Positions 25,746 to 35,058 of a stretch of 49,109 nucleotides of DNA are shown here, piece by piece (the stretch's first letter is position 1; each line of letters starts with the position of its first letter). Position numbers and translations under genes: made by a program. The stretch covers positions 1 to 49,109 of the forward strand of contig JACZTO010000014.1 in NCBI GenBank assembly GCA_022573655.1. The letters run 5' to 3'. Source of the DNA: Pseudomonadota bacterium. Lineage in GTDB: Bacteria > Pseudomonadota > Gammaproteobacteria > Steroidobacterales > Woeseiaceae. The notes under the pieces are model-generated. The model was not told where the DNA came from, searched no databases, and saw only the letters and a list, made by a program, of their open reading frames with translations.

Positions 25746-27065
25746 ATGGCCAAACGACGCCGCGAGCCGGAAACGGCAATGATTGATTCTGCGACACATG
25801 ATGGCCGCGGCATCGCCGCTGTCAGTGGCAAGAAGGTATTCGTTGCCGGCGCCTTGCCGGGTGAGACGGTACGATTCATACGCCGCAAATCGCGACGTAA
25901 TTATGATGAAGCGGAGCTGCTCGAGGTCATCGAAGCATCTGCGGATAGAATTACAGCGAAGTGCGAGGCGTTCGGTCGCTGCGGCGGCTGTTCCCTGCAA
26001 CATGTCAGCGAGCAATATCAGCGCGACATCAAGGAGCAAACGCTCAGGGACAATCTCGAACGTATTGCCAAAGTTGAGCCTGAATCCTGGCTGGCGCCAA
26101 TGACGAGCCCGGTTTGGAACTATCGCCGGCGTGCGCGCCTGGCAGTGAAAGACGTGGCGGCCAAAGGCCGCGTCCTCGTTGGATTTCGTGAGCGCCACGC
26201 GCCATTCATAACCGACATGCATCGTTGCGAAGTGCTCGCAGAGCCGATCGATGGTCTGCTTGATGAACTCAGCGACCTGATCGGCAAATTGTCGATACGC
26301 GCGCGCTTGCCACAGATTGAGGTCGCCGTCGCCGAAAATGGCGTTGCGCTGGTGTTTCGCGTACTTGATCCACCCGACGATGCGGACAAGCGCTTGTTGT
26401 CGGCATTCGGAGCAGCCCATACGTTGCGCATTTATCTGCAGCCAGCCGGGCTGGATTCGCTGCAGCTGCTGTATCCACAAACACTGGATGCGTCGCTGTA
26501 CTACACGCTTAGTGATTTCGACATTAAGATAGAGTTTGAACCGATTGATTTTGTTCAGGTTAATAATGAGATCAATCAACGCATGGTGGCTTTTGCGATC
26601 GCGCAGCTGCAGCCTGGCGCCGATGACCGGGTGCTCGATCTGTTCTGCGGTATTGGCAATTTTTCATTGCCGCTCGCGCGTTACGCTGGCACGGTATTGG
26701 GTGTCGAGGGCGACAAGAACCTGGTGGCAAGAGCCGCGGCCAATGCAGAACGAAATGACCTGCACAACGTCGAGTTTCGCGTCGCCGATCTGAACAAGAT
26801 CGATGGCAGTGAGGCCTGGGTCAAGGCGGGATGTAATCGCCTGCTGCTCGATCCTGCACGCAGCGGTGCGGCGGAAATTGTCGCACGTATGAATCTCCTG
26901 GGTCCTGAGCGGATCGTCTACGTCTCCTGTCACCCGGGAACACTTGCGCGCGATGCTGCAACCCTGGTTCACGATCATGGCTATAGACTCGAAGCAGCGG
27001 GCATCATCGATATGTTCCCGCATACAGCCCATGTAGAATCAATCGCGATATTCAATCATTCGTGA
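25746..27065 (+). CDS. rlmD: 23S rRNA (uracil-1939-C5)-methyltransferase RlmD
   Basis: A 439-residue SAM-dependent RNA methyltransferase. An N-terminal TRAM domain (about 10-65) is followed by four cysteines for a 4Fe-4S cluster: Cys73, Cys79 and Cys82 (CEAFGRCGGCSLQH), plus Cys161. The Rossmann domain has LDLFCGIGNFSLPLA and LLLDPARSGA. The catalytic nucleophile is Cys395 in VSCHPGTLARD. Length matches E. coli RlmD (433). RlmD versus the relative RlmC/TrmA is decided by the TRAM plus Fe-S layout. The stop overlaps a possible GTG start of nagZ. Confidence 0.95.
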   Translation: MAKRRREPETAMIDSATHDGRGIAAVSGKKVFVAGALPGETVRFIRRKSRRNYDEAELLEVIEASADRITAKCEAFGRCGGCSLQHVSEQYQRDIKEQTLRDNLERIAKVEPESWLAPMTSPVWNYRRRARLAVKDVAAKGRVLVGFRERHAPFITDMHRCEVLAEPIDGLLDELSDLIGKLSIRARLPQIEVAVAENGVALVFRVLDPPDDADKRLLSAFGAAHTLRIYLQPAGLDSLQLLYPQTLDASLYYTLSDFDIKIEFEPIDFVQVNNEINQRMVAFAIAQLQPGADDRVLDLFCGIGNFSLPLARYAGTVLGVEGDKNLVARAAANAERNDLHNVEFRVADLNKIDGSEAWVKAGCNRLLLDPARSGAAEIVARMNLLGPERIVYVSCHPGTLARDAATLVHDHGYRLEAAGIIDMFPHTAHVESIAIFNHS

Positions 27066-27088
27066 TCACCATGTGCGAGGCGCAGCGG

Positions 27089-28135
27089 ATGTCATTGGGA
27101 CCCGTGATGCTCGACATAGAAGGGCTCGCTCTGAGTCCGGCGGACCGCGACCTGCTGCGGGAACCTGCCGTGGGTGGCGTCATATTGTTTTCTCGAAATT
27201 TCGAGTCTGTCGAACAAGTCGCCACTCTTGTTGCCGAGATTCGGGCGTTGCGCAGCCCGCCAGTACTGATTGCAGTCGATCATGAGGGCGGGCGGGTACA
27301 ACGATTTCGCGATGGCTTCACCGATATGCCGCCCATGCGACGCATCGGTCGCGAATACGATCGCGACAGTGTGAAGGGCCTTGAAATTGCGCGGCAAGCG
27401 GGCTGGATAATCGCGTCCGAACTGCGGGCCGCTGGCGTCGACCTGTGCTTCGCTCCCTGCATCGATCTCGACTGGGGCGTCAGCGAAATCATTGGTGACC
27501 GATCGTTCCACCGGCAGCCGGACGCAGTGGGCGAACTGGCCGGTGCGTTTGCACGCGGCTTGCGCAGCGCCGGCATGGCCGCGGTGGCCAAGCATTTTCC
27601 AGGCCACGGCGCCGTGGTCGCCGACTCGCATCTAAAATTGCCTGTGGATCGTCGCGAGTACGGTCTGATTCTTGATGACATGCGTCCTTATGAACATTTG
27701 ATTGGGACGGGAGTCGTTGCTGGTGTGATGTTGGCGCATATTGTTTACCAGGAAATAGATTCCCAGCCGGCTGGCTTCTCCGACTACTGGACACAGCGCG
27801 AATTGCGGTCGCGGCTGGGCTTCGGTGGCGCTATTTTTTGTGACGATCTGGGCATGCAGGCTACGCGGGACTTTGGCTCGATGCCCGAGCGAGCGCGGCT
27901 CGCGTTGGCCGCCGGTTGCGATATGATTCTGATTTGTAATAATCGTGATGCTGCGCAACGGGCGGTTGCAGCGCTTGAAGATTACTCGAACCCGTTGTCG
28001 CAAGTGCGACTGGCGCGCTTGCATGGCACCGGTAATCCACAACGAGAGTCACTGCTGGCAAGTGAAGAGTGGCAGCAAGCCAATGCGCTTTTTACAGGTT
28101 GGAGCGGGCGTCCGCAGCTGGAACTGCATGCCTGA
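27089..28135 (+). CDS. nagZ: Beta-N-acetylhexosaminidase NagZ
   Basis: A 348-residue cytoplasmic glycosidase (GH3) that removes GlcNAc from anhydro-muropeptides in cell-wall recycling and so influences AmpC induction. Family motifs are GPVMLDIEG at the start, GGVILFSRNF, AVDHEGGRVQRF, KHFPGHGAVVADSH (with the catalytic Asp-His pair) and FCDDLGMQA carrying the nucleophile Asp. The ATG at 27089 gives the E. coli-like start and has GAGG 8 nt upstream. GTG at 27062 (overlapping the rlmD stop) and ATG at 27071 are alternatives. Confidence 0.95.
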   Translation: MSLGPVMLDIEGLALSPADRDLLREPAVGGVILFSRNFESVEQVATLVAEIRALRSPPVLIAVDHEGGRVQRFRDGFTDMPPMRRIGREYDRDSVKGLEIARQAGWIIASELRAAGVDLCFAPCIDLDWGVSEIIGDRSFHRQPDAVGELAGAFARGLRSAGMAAVAKHFPGHGAVVADSHLKLPVDRREYGLILDDMRPYEHLIGTGVVAGVMLAHIVYQEIDSQPAGFSDYWTQRELRSRLGFGGAIFCDDLGMQATRDFGSMPERARLALAAGCDMILICNNRDAAQRAVAALEDYSNPLSQVRLARLHGTGNPQRESLLASEEWQQANALFTGWSGRPQLELHA

Positions 28136-28150
28136 ACAAATTTCGACATC

Positions 28151-29035
28151 ATGAAGTCCGTCCATAAGAATATCCTGGAACAGGTTATCGCGGCTACGGC
28201 TGAGCCGCTGGTCGTCGTTCGTATCGATCAGCCCGACTGGCCTGTCGTGTTGTCCAATCCGGCATTTGCGACACTTGCAGAAGACGACATGACGCGCAGG
28301 CCGTTCGCCGATGTCATCGAAAAACTGGCGGGTCGCGAAATGGCCATGGCCGTCAGCAAAACGGTGCGCTCGCAACTGGAGACCACTTTCCCGATAGAGT
28401 CCAATGGTCGTGAATACCTGCTGGTGCTTAAACCGCTGTCACTGCCTGATGAGGAGGTGACGCGTTTCTATGTGGCGTACTGGCGCCTGGGAGCCGGAGT
28501 CGGGTCGGCGGGAGATGTCGAACTGCACCAGGCGCTGCTCAAAGCGAAACGCCGTATTGGAGATTTGTCTCGTGATGACCCGGTTACAGGTTTGCTAAAC
28601 GCGCGCGCCTTTGAGGAAGTTTTCGAGCATGACTGGGCCGTGGCGGCACGCGATAACAGCAAACTCTCCGTCGTTGCGTTCACGTTGGATGAATTCGACG
28701 CCTATACCGGAGTGTTTGGCCGTCATGCGGCCGACTCTTGTCTGCGCAAGGTAGGACAAGCGATAAGACGTTGCCTGCGGCGGGCGAGCGATGTTGCCGC
28801 ACGCACGGATGCCAACCGCTTTGTTGTCTTGTCACATGCAGCGGATGAAGACGGTGTGCGCGAATTTGCCGGCCGCATTTCAACCGCAGTACGCGAACTC
28901 GGCCTGCATCACCCGCGCTCGCAGGTGTCGAAGTTCGTTACCGTCTCGTTCGACATGTCGGTCGCAAATGTCAGTGAAGAAAAGTGTGACGCGCGGGCAT
29001 TTCTCGCCAGACTACTCACCGTCGTAGCCAAGTAA
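28151..29035 (+). CDS. PAS plus degenerate GGDEF protein, intact I-site
   Basis: A 294-residue protein with a PAS-like domain (about 15-112, NPAFATLAEDD) and a GGDEF domain (about 140-290). The GGDEF start DPVTGLLNARAFEEVF is conserved, but the active site reads DANRF at 220-224 instead of GGDEF, and the metal-binding Asp of the D-x-D-h-F motif is Thr178. Diguanylate cyclase activity is thus unlikely. The inhibitory c-di-GMP site RxxD is kept as Arg211-Asp214, exactly five residues before DANRF as in PleD. A c-di-GMP receptor or a purely structural role is inferred. It follows nagZ by 15 bp, and its 3' end overlaps csiV on the other strand by 24 bp. Confidence 0.82.
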   Translation: MKSVHKNILEQVIAATAEPLVVVRIDQPDWPVVLSNPAFATLAEDDMTRRPFADVIEKLAGREMAMAVSKTVRSQLETTFPIESNGREYLLVLKPLSLPDEEVTRFYVAYWRLGAGVGSAGDVELHQALLKAKRRIGDLSRDDPVTGLLNARAFEEVFEHDWAVAARDNSKLSVVAFTLDEFDAYTGVFGRHAADSCLRKVGQAIRRCLRRASDVAARTDANRFVVLSHAADEDGVREFAGRISTAVRELGLHHPRSQVSKFVTVSFDMSVANVSEEKCDARAFLARLLTVVAK

Positions 29036-29812
29036 TTCCGTGTCTTCAAAAAGTTCGTCGGGAATCGGCTCTTCCTGTTCTTCGAATCGCGTAATCCTGG
29101 CCAGCACACCGAATTTAGGGTGATCGAAATAACGCAACTCACCATTTCGGATGATGCGATTTTCTGCAATTTGATAGCGGACCGGATAATTTTCCGGCTC
29201 GTCATAGTATTGCAGGTCATAGCCGCCGAATATGTAATCCGGCATCGCGGATTCTGCCTCGTCGAGTTGCAAGTCAACGACCAGGTGCAAATAGCGGCTC
29301 AGATACAGCGTCAGATTGCCTGTCAGTCCCTCCGGGGGCACGGCCAGGGATTGTAACTCCAGTGCCACGGTGTCTTCTTCAGGCAGGGTCGGCTGCGTCC
29401 ACCCAAAATGCATCAGTGGCTGGTAAACGTCCAGCTTGTCCATTTCGTCGAAAATGTCACCCAGCGTATAGTCCTCCTCCGGCAGTAATACGAGCGCGAA
29501 TTCGTCGTCGTCCGTGTCTTCCAGACCAACTTCCGGGCGGACTTCGACCTCTGGCAAGACTGCGATTTCCTGGTCGTATTCCTGCGGCAGTTCACCTTGC
29601 AGATCTGCCATGAGCGGCGGCTCATCGGCTACGAATATTTCGCTGCCCGTGGCGACATTCTGCGCGTAGGCAAAAATAATCATCTCGACCGTGTAACGTC
29701 GTATTTCTTTCTCTGCCTCAACCTCCCCGTCCGGGGTCTCCTGCGCCAGTACAGCGGTGGTCAGCAGTGGCAGGGCAATCAGTGCGGCCAGCTTTGTCAT
29801 GCGTTTGTTCAT
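29012..29812 (-). CDS. csiV: CsiV family periplasmic protein
   Basis: A 266-residue secreted protein with a signal peptide (KLAALIALPLLTTAVLAQ). The CsiV-like opening RRYTVEMIIFAYAQN is followed by an acidic low-complexity stretch (about 80-120) and a C-terminal domain with LTLYLSRYLHLVVDLQL and the closing HPKFGVLARITRFE. In Vibrio, CsiV is a peptidoglycan-binding partner of LpoA-type regulators. Next to mfd it occupies the same place in Pseudomonas. The ATG at 29812 is preferred over the TTG at 29815. Transcribed with mfd (11-bp gap). Confidence 0.82.
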   Translation of the reverse strand: MNKRMTKLAALIALPLLTTAVLAQETPDGEVEAEKEIRRYTVEMIIFAYAQNVATGSEIFVADEPPLMADLQGELPQEYDQEIAVLPEVEVRPEVGLEDTDDDEFALVLLPEEDYTLGDIFDEMDKLDVYQPLMHFGWTQPTLPEEDTVALELQSLAVPPEGLTGNLTLYLSRYLHLVVDLQLDEAESAMPDYIFGGYDLQYYDEPENYPVRYQIAENRIIRNGELRYFDHPKFGVLARITRFEEQEEPIPDELFEDTELLGYDGE

Positions 29813-29823
29813 CAAGTATTTAC

Positions 29824-32800
29824 TCAGACCTCTTTGACTGCGAGATGCTGCAGAAGGTTCTCCACTGCACTAAACCGATTTTCCAGGTCACCGAGATCAT
29901 CCTTGATCTGCAAGCGGTGAGACCCCTGCAGACGGTACCTGCGGCTGTTATTTTGCACTAATTGCACGAGCGCGACAGGGTCAATATCACTCTTGGCAGC
30001 AAATACGAGGTAGCCGCCGGCATCCGCCACGTCGATTTTCTCGATGCCGACGAGCGCAGCGGATTTTTTTATTGCTGCAATTCGAATCAGGTTCTTCGTC
30101 GGTTCCGGCAATAGCCCGAAGCGATCGATCAGTTCGACCTGTAATTCGCGCAGATCGGCTGCCGATTCCGCTGCCGAGATGCGTTTGTACAGCATCAGGC
30201 GCAGGTGCACATCGGGCACATAGTCATCGGGCAGTAACGCCGCAACGTGCAAGTTGATATCGACACCGGCGTTCAGTGGCGTCTCAAGGTCCGCTTCCTT
30301 GCCGTCGCGCAAGGAGTCAACAGCTCTCCCCAGCAGCTCGGTGTAGAGCGAAAAACCGATTTCCTGAATCTGCCCGCTTTGCGTGTCGCCCAGCAATTCG
30401 CCAGCTCCGCGAATCTCCAGGTCGTGTGTTGCCAGTATGAACCCGGAACCCAGTGCTTCCAGCGAATCGATCGCTTCGAGGCGTTTTACGGCGTCGGCTG
30501 TCATGAGCGTTTTCGGCGGCGTAAACAGGTAGGCGTAGGCGCGGTGGTGAGAACGGCCAACGCGGCCACGCAGTTGGTGCAACTGTGCCAGGCCGAAGCG
30601 GTCTGCCCGGTTGATAATGATGGTGTTCGCTGTCGGTACATCGAGGCCGCTTTCAACGATTGCTGTGCACAACAGGATGTTGAAGCGGCGGTGATAGAAG
30701 TCGAGCATGACTTGCTCAAGTTCCCGTTCCGGCATTTGCCCGTGTCCGATTCTGATCTTCGCCTCGGGTACCAGCTCCTGTATCTTTTTCTCGATGCGAC
30801 CGATGTCCTGGACGCGATTGTGGACAAAAAACACCTGGCCGCCGCGTTTGATTTCACGCAGACAGGCTTCCCGAATGACCACGTCGTTCCATTCTGAAAC
30901 AAACGTCTTGATTGCGAGGCGATGGGCGGGTGGTGTTGTGATCAACGACATCTCGCGGATGCCGCCCAACGCCATGTTCAATGTTCTCGGAATCGGTGTC
31001 GCGGTTAGCGTCAGGATGTCAATCTCACTACGCAGTGACTTGATTTTTTCTTTGTCGCGAACGCCAAAACGATGTTCCTCATCAATAATGACGAGGCCGA
31101 CATCGCGGAAGTCCGGAGTGTGCTGCAAGAGTCGGTGCGTGCCGATGACGACGTCGACTGTGCCGGATCTCAGCCCGGCGACGATATTCTTGACCTCTTT
31201 GGCCGTTTGAAAGCGCGACAAGACTTCGACCCGTACGGGCCAGTCAGCAAAACGGTCCCTGAACGTCTGGCCGTGTTGCTGAGCCAGAAGAGTCGTCGGT
31301 ACCAGCACGGCAACCTGCTTGCCGCCATGCACGACGGCAAATGTCGCACGCAATGCGACTTCAGTCTTGCCGAAACCGACATCACCGCAAACCACCCGAT
31401 CCATAGGCTGATCGGATGCGAGGTCTTGCAGAACATCGTCTATCGTTTGTGCCTGGTCGTCTGTCAGTTCGAATGGAAATCCGGATTCGAACATTCGATA
31501 CTCGTTTTCCGGCCAGTGGAATGGGTGTCCTGGCCGGGCCGCACGCCGCGCATGGATATCGAGTAGCTCGGCTGCGACATCGCGTATTTTTTTGATCGCG
31601 CGTCGTCGCGCCTTCGCCCATTGATCGCTGCCGAGCCGGTGCAGCGGGGCGTTGTCAGGTGACGCGCCGGTATAACGGGAAATGAGTTCGAGAGCGTGCA
31701 CCGGCACGTACAGTTTGTCGCCTCCGGCGTATTCGAGATGCAAGAACTCGGCTGTGATTCCACCTGTTTGCAACGTGGTCAACCCCAGGTAGCGGCCGAC
31801 GCCATAATCTGCGTGCACCACGGGCGAGCCGGAGTCAAGATCGTTGAGTTGCCGAATGATGGATTCCGGGTCACGGTCGCTGCGGCGTCTGCGTCGTCGT
31901 GCGGCTTTTGTTCTTTCGCCGTACAGTTGTTGTTCGCAAACAATGGCCAGCTTGGCGCCAGGCAATACCACACCATTGTCGAGTGGTGCTACGGCCACGC
32001 CGATACGAATGCCTGTGCTGCAAAATTGCAACCAGTCGTCAACGCGTGCGAGCTCGAGGCCGCGACCAGACATCAGGTCGTGGAGTTGTTCGCGGCGTCC
32101 CGGCGAATCAGTGGTGAACAGGACCCGACCGTCAAAAGTTTGCAGGAATTGCATCAGGGCAGCGGCCGCGTCTTCGTAGCGAGCCTCAATCTTCATGGCC
32201 GGCGGCAGTCGCGTGTCGTAATTGATACTACCGGCCGCCAGTGAATGCGCCGAATAACGAATGCGGGAAAATTGCGCCAGCTGTTCAAGCACTGTTTCCG
32301 GTGTCAGGAAAGTCTCTGTTGCACTCAGAATCGGTCGCTCCGGATCCAGGCTGCACATCTCGAATCGTTCGCGAATTTCCGCCGAGAACTGATCCAGCAG
32401 CGACTCTATTGCGTCTGGCACCAGTACGACGCAGTCCTCCGGAAGGTAGTCGCTCAGGCACGCAGTCTCTGCAAAAAACAGCGGCAGGTAATATTCGATA
32501 CCGCCGTGGGCGATGCCATCCGATACGTCCCGATAGACGCGTGATTTGGCGGGCTGTCCTTCGAAGCGCTCCCGATAACGGTCACGAAACGTCTTTATGG
32601 CAGGTGCATCAAGCGGAACTTCTCGCGCCGGCAGAATGCGAACGGCATCGACTTTGTCTCCCGATAACTGACTCTCGGCAGAGAAATAACGCAGCGATTC
32701 GATATCGTCCGCGAAAAAGTCGATGCGGATCGGGTCATCGGCGCCCATCGGGAAGACGTCGATCAATGATCCACGCACGGCGAATTCTCCGTGTTCCGAC

Positions 32801-33282
32801 ACTTGCGGGACACGACCGTAACTGGTATCGACAAGCGACTGAATAAAAGTTTCACGTGGCAATTCCTGGCCGCAGACCAGCGACAGGGCGCGCGCTGCGA
32901 CGTAGTCCAACGGCGGTAGCCGTTGCTGCAGGACGCCGACCGTGGCGATAACGATGCCTTTGCGCATCAATGGCAGACTTGCCAGTACGCTCAGCCGCTG
33001 TGAAATAATGTCCAGGTGCGGGGAGAAACTGTCCCACGGCAGCGTTTCCCACTCGACGAAATGTTCAACCGGCAGGTCCATGCCGGCGAAAAAGCGAATC
33101 TCGGCCTCGAGCTGGTCCGCGTGTCGCGGGTCCTCCGCCAGTACCAGCAACGGCCCGTCGAGTTGCTGTGCAAGTTCGGCAGCCGCCAGCGCGCAGCTGG
33201 CGCCGATTAGCCGACCCCAGCCGGTATCACCACCGGGTGGCGGCACTTTAAGTGCTGAGGAGTTGAGTAATGCGTTGCGCAC
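29824..33282 (-). CDS. mfd: Transcription-repair coupling factor Mfd
   Basis: A 1152-residue translocase that removes stalled RNA polymerase and recruits UvrA. It has a UvrB-like N-terminal module (ETLPWDSFSPHLDIISQRL), the RNA-polymerase-interacting domain around residue 480-560 (SPVVHADYGVGRYLGLTTL), and helicase motifs. Walker A is GDVGFGKTEV, motif II is IIDEEHRFG, and motif VI is QLRGRVGRSHH. The C-terminal TRCF domain has LLPDDYVPDVHLRLMLYKRI. Full length agrees with E. coli (1148). The start is a GTG at 33282, with no better start upstream before the terminator hairpin. The T-run of that hairpin ends 45 bp before the start. Confidence 0.98.
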   Translation of the reverse strand: MRNALLNSSALKVPPPGGDTGWGRLIGASCALAAAELAQQLDGPLLVLAEDPRHADQLEAEIRFFAGMDLPVEHFVEWETLPWDSFSPHLDIISQRLSVLASLPLMRKGIVIATVGVLQQRLPPLDYVAARALSLVCGQELPRETFIQSLVDTSYGRVPQVSEHGEFAVRGSLIDVFPMGADDPIRIDFFADDIESLRYFSAESQLSGDKVDAVRILPAREVPLDAPAIKTFRDRYRERFEGQPAKSRVYRDVSDGIAHGGIEYYLPLFFAETACLSDYLPEDCVVLVPDAIESLLDQFSAEIRERFEMCSLDPERPILSATETFLTPETVLEQLAQFSRIRYSAHSLAAGSINYDTRLPPAMKIEARYEDAAAALMQFLQTFDGRVLFTTDSPGRREQLHDLMSGRGLELARVDDWLQFCSTGIRIGVAVAPLDNGVVLPGAKLAIVCEQQLYGERTKAARRRRRRSDRDPESIIRQLNDLDSGSPVVHADYGVGRYLGLTTLQTGGITAEFLHLEYAGGDKLYVPVHALELISRYTGASPDNAPLHRLGSDQWAKARRRAIKKIRDVAAELLDIHARRAARPGHPFHWPENEYRMFESGFPFELTDDQAQTIDDVLQDLASDQPMDRVVCGDVGFGKTEVALRATFAVVHGGKQVAVLVPTTLLAQQHGQTFRDRFADWPVRVEVLSRFQTAKEVKNIVAGLRSGTVDVVIGTHRLLQHTPDFRDVGLVIIDEEHRFGVRDKEKIKSLRSEIDILTLTATPIPRTLNMALGGIREMSLITTPPAHRLAIKTFVSEWNDVVIREACLREIKRGGQVFFVHNRVQDIGRIEKKIQELVPEAKIRIGHGQMPERELEQVMLDFYHRRFNILLCTAIVESGLDVPTANTIIINRADRFGLAQLHQLRGRVGRSHHRAYAYLFTPPKTLMTADAVKRLEAIDSLEALGSGFILATHDLEIRGAGELLGDTQSGQIQEIGFSLYTELLGRAVDSLRDGKEADLETPLNAGVDINLHVAALLPDDYVPDVHLRLMLYKRISAAESAADLRELQVELIDRFGLLPEPTKNLIRIAAIKKSAALVGIEKIDVADAGGYLVFAAKSDIDPVALVQLVQNNSRRYRLQGSHRLQIKDDLGDLENRFSAVENLLQHLAVKEV

Positions 33283-33327
33283 GTCGGTATTCGTTCGTTG
33301 TCCGCCTGGGGGACGCGCGATTATTAC

Positions 33328-33357
33328 AAAAAAAACCCGGACCGGCGACGGTCCGGG
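33328..33357 (-). terminator. Rho-independent terminator for the BamE-like gene
   Basis: A 9-bp perfect GC-rich stem (33336-33344 and 33349-33357, CCCGGACCG with loop GCGA) is followed, on the minus strand, by eight T residues (A-run at 33328-33335). It lies after the stop of the small secreted-protein gene and before mfd, so it should insulate mfd. Confidence 0.9.
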
Positions 33358-33406
33358 CTTGTTTGTCTGTTGGATCTGGTCTGGTTTGGGACTTTAGGCG
33401 TCTGGC

Positions 33407-33682
33407 CTAACGTTTGGCGACGGCGTGAATAACCCGATCGTATTCGAAATATACGACGAAATTTTGGTATTCCCAACGCGTGATCGGCGGCTCGCCGACT
33501 GCCGCTGTGACGGCTACCGGGCGGCCATACTCGGACTCAACACGGGTCTGTGTCATGCCGCGCATCTGGCGGCCATCGCTGAAAGCGGCGCTCGCGCCAT
33601 CCATGTTCAATGTGTCGGCGTTCGCCATGCCGCCGAACGCAAAAATCAACGCTATCACGGAAACGATTCGCAGCTTGGTCAT
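33407..33682 (-). CDS. Small secreted BamE/SmpA-like protein
   Basis: A 91-residue protein with a signal peptide (RIVSVIALIFAFGGMANA, cleavage before DTLN). The mature part has the pattern RGMTQTRVESEYGRPVAV...TRWEYQNFVVYFEYDRVIHAV. This resembles the G-M-T-x-x-x-V...G-x-P...W-x-Y...F-x-x-x-x-V layout of SmpA/OmlA (BamE-fold) domains. No lipobox Cys is present, so it would be soluble in the periplasm, unlike BamE. GGGAGA lies 7 nt before the ATG. It has its own promoter and terminator. The fold call is by pattern only and the function is unknown. Confidence 0.8.
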   Translation of the reverse strand: MTKLRIVSVIALIFAFGGMANADTLNMDGASAAFSDGRQMRGMTQTRVESEYGRPVAVTAAVGEPPITRWEYQNFVVYFEYDRVIHAVAKR

Positions 33683-33710
33683 CGGTCATTCTCCCGAAGG
33701 TAGTGCATGA

Positions 33711-33738
33711 ACTATAGCATTGCCTGTAGGCAGTCTAA
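33711..33738 (-). promoter_or_regulatory. Sigma-70-like promoter of the BamE-like gene
   Basis: On the minus strand TTAGAC (33733-33738) is followed after 16 bp by TATAGT (33711-33716), about 28 bp before the start codon at 33682. A short inverted repeat GCCTGTAGGC lies in the spacer and might be an operator. Confidence 0.55.
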
Positions 33739-33813
33739 ATGCGAACTGTGTCACAAACTCCGGGCGTCAATACAGGCGCGTGCACGGCATCGAATGTGGT
33801 TTAATGCGAGCGG

Positions 33814-35058
33814 ATGATCAATCCTGTCGAACTCTTCGTTGGGCTGCGCTACCTCCGGGCCAGGCGGCGCACCCGATTCGTGTCCTTTATCACGTTGATT
33901 TCCCTGCTCGGGATTTCTCTCGGTGTTGCGGCGTTAATCGTTATCTTGTCGGTCATGAATGGCTTCGAGGGCGAGCTTCGCAGTCGCCTGCTGAGCATGT
34001 CAGCGCACGGCTCCATAACGGGCAGCGGTGGCATCACGAGAGATTGGCAGGAGCTCGTTGCGGATGTCAGCGCGGAGCCCGGTGTGGTTGCCGCGGCGCC
34101 GTTCGTGCAGATGGAGGGCATGATCCAGTCGCGCGGTGATCTGTTTGCTGTTCTGGTACACGGCGTGAATCCGGACTACGAGACCGTCTTGTCCGGCGCC
34201 ATGATCAACATGATTGAGGGCAGTCTCGATGTCCTGCAAGCGGGTGAACGCAGCATTATTCTTGGCCGCGTTCTGGCCTACAAGCTTGGCGCCCGGGTGG
34301 GTGATGGAGTGGTCCTGTTGATTCCACGGCCGGTTGGCGACGGAACCTTGCAACCGGTCCTCGAGCGATTCGTGATGCGCGGCGTTTTTGAGGCCGGCGT
34401 GCAGGACCATGACGGCGTACTCGCACTGGTTCACGCCGATGATGCCGCAGCAATTCAGGGGCTGGGCGATGCCGTCGACTCGGTTCGTTTTCGTGCTGCA
34501 GACGTCATGGCCGCGCCGCGCATTGCACAAGCGCTGCAGGCACGTCTGGGAGACGGCGTGACCAGCAGCGACTGGACTATTGAAAACGGCAGTTATTTCC
34601 GTGCGATTCGCATTGAAAAAATGATGATGTCGCTCATTCTGTCCCTCGTTATCGGGGTTGCCGCGTTCAATATTGTCGCGAGCCTCGTCATGGTCGTGAT
34701 GGACAAGACGACCGACATTGCGGTCCTGAGAACGCTGGGCATGAGCCCGCAGGGGGTCGTGAAAATATTCTTCGTGCAGGGCGCCGTAATCGGCTGGGCC
34801 GGCGTTGCGATTGGTGTCGTTCTCGGCGTCGTTCTGGCGCTCAACGTGCCGGTAATCGTACCGGTGCTCGAACAACTGTTTGGCTTCCAGATCATGCCGG
34901 GCGATGTCTACTACGTGACGCGCATACCGTCCGAACTCGAGCTTCAGGATGTCACTGTCATCGCTATCTCTGCGCTGGTTCTGACATCACTGGCAACCTT
35001 GTATCCTGCGCGGCGTGCGGCGCTGGTAAACCCGGCCGCTGCGTTGCGTTATGAGTAG
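33814..35058 (+). CDS. lolC: Lipoprotein-releasing ABC permease LolC
   Basis: A 414-residue inner-membrane permease of the LolCDE complex, which releases mature lipoproteins to the carrier LolA. It has an N-terminal helix (about 22-48, FVSFITLISLLGISLGVAAL), a large periplasmic domain (about 50-270), and three C-terminal helices (about 273-298, 318-348 and 375-395). The coupling region TDIAVLRTLGMSP is typical of this MacB/FtsX-like fold. LolC and LolE are close paralogues; I name them by gene order. The stop overlaps lolE by 8 nt. GAGCGG precedes the ATG. Confidence 0.93.
   Translation: MINPVELFVGLRYLRARRRTRFVSFITLISLLGISLGVAALIVILSVMNGFEGELRSRLLSMSAHGSITGSGGITRDWQELVADVSAEPGVVAAAPFVQMEGMIQSRGDLFAVLVHGVNPDYETVLSGAMINMIEGSLDVLQAGERSIILGRVLAYKLGARVGDGVVLLIPRPVGDGTLQPVLERFVMRGVFEAGVQDHDGVLALVHADDAAAIQGLGDAVDSVRFRAADVMAAPRIAQALQARLGDGVTSSDWTIENGSYFRAIRIEKMMMSLILSLVIGVAAFNIVASLVMVVMDKTTDIAVLRTLGMSPQGVVKIFFVQGAVIGWAGVAIGVVLGVVLALNVPVIVPVLEQLFGFQIMPGDVYYVTRIPSELELQDVTVIAISALVLTSLATLYPARRAALVNPAAALRYE

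Noticed and set aside
28151-29035. Active diguanylate cyclase
   Set aside because: GGDEF is replaced by DANRF and a metal-binding Asp is Thr.
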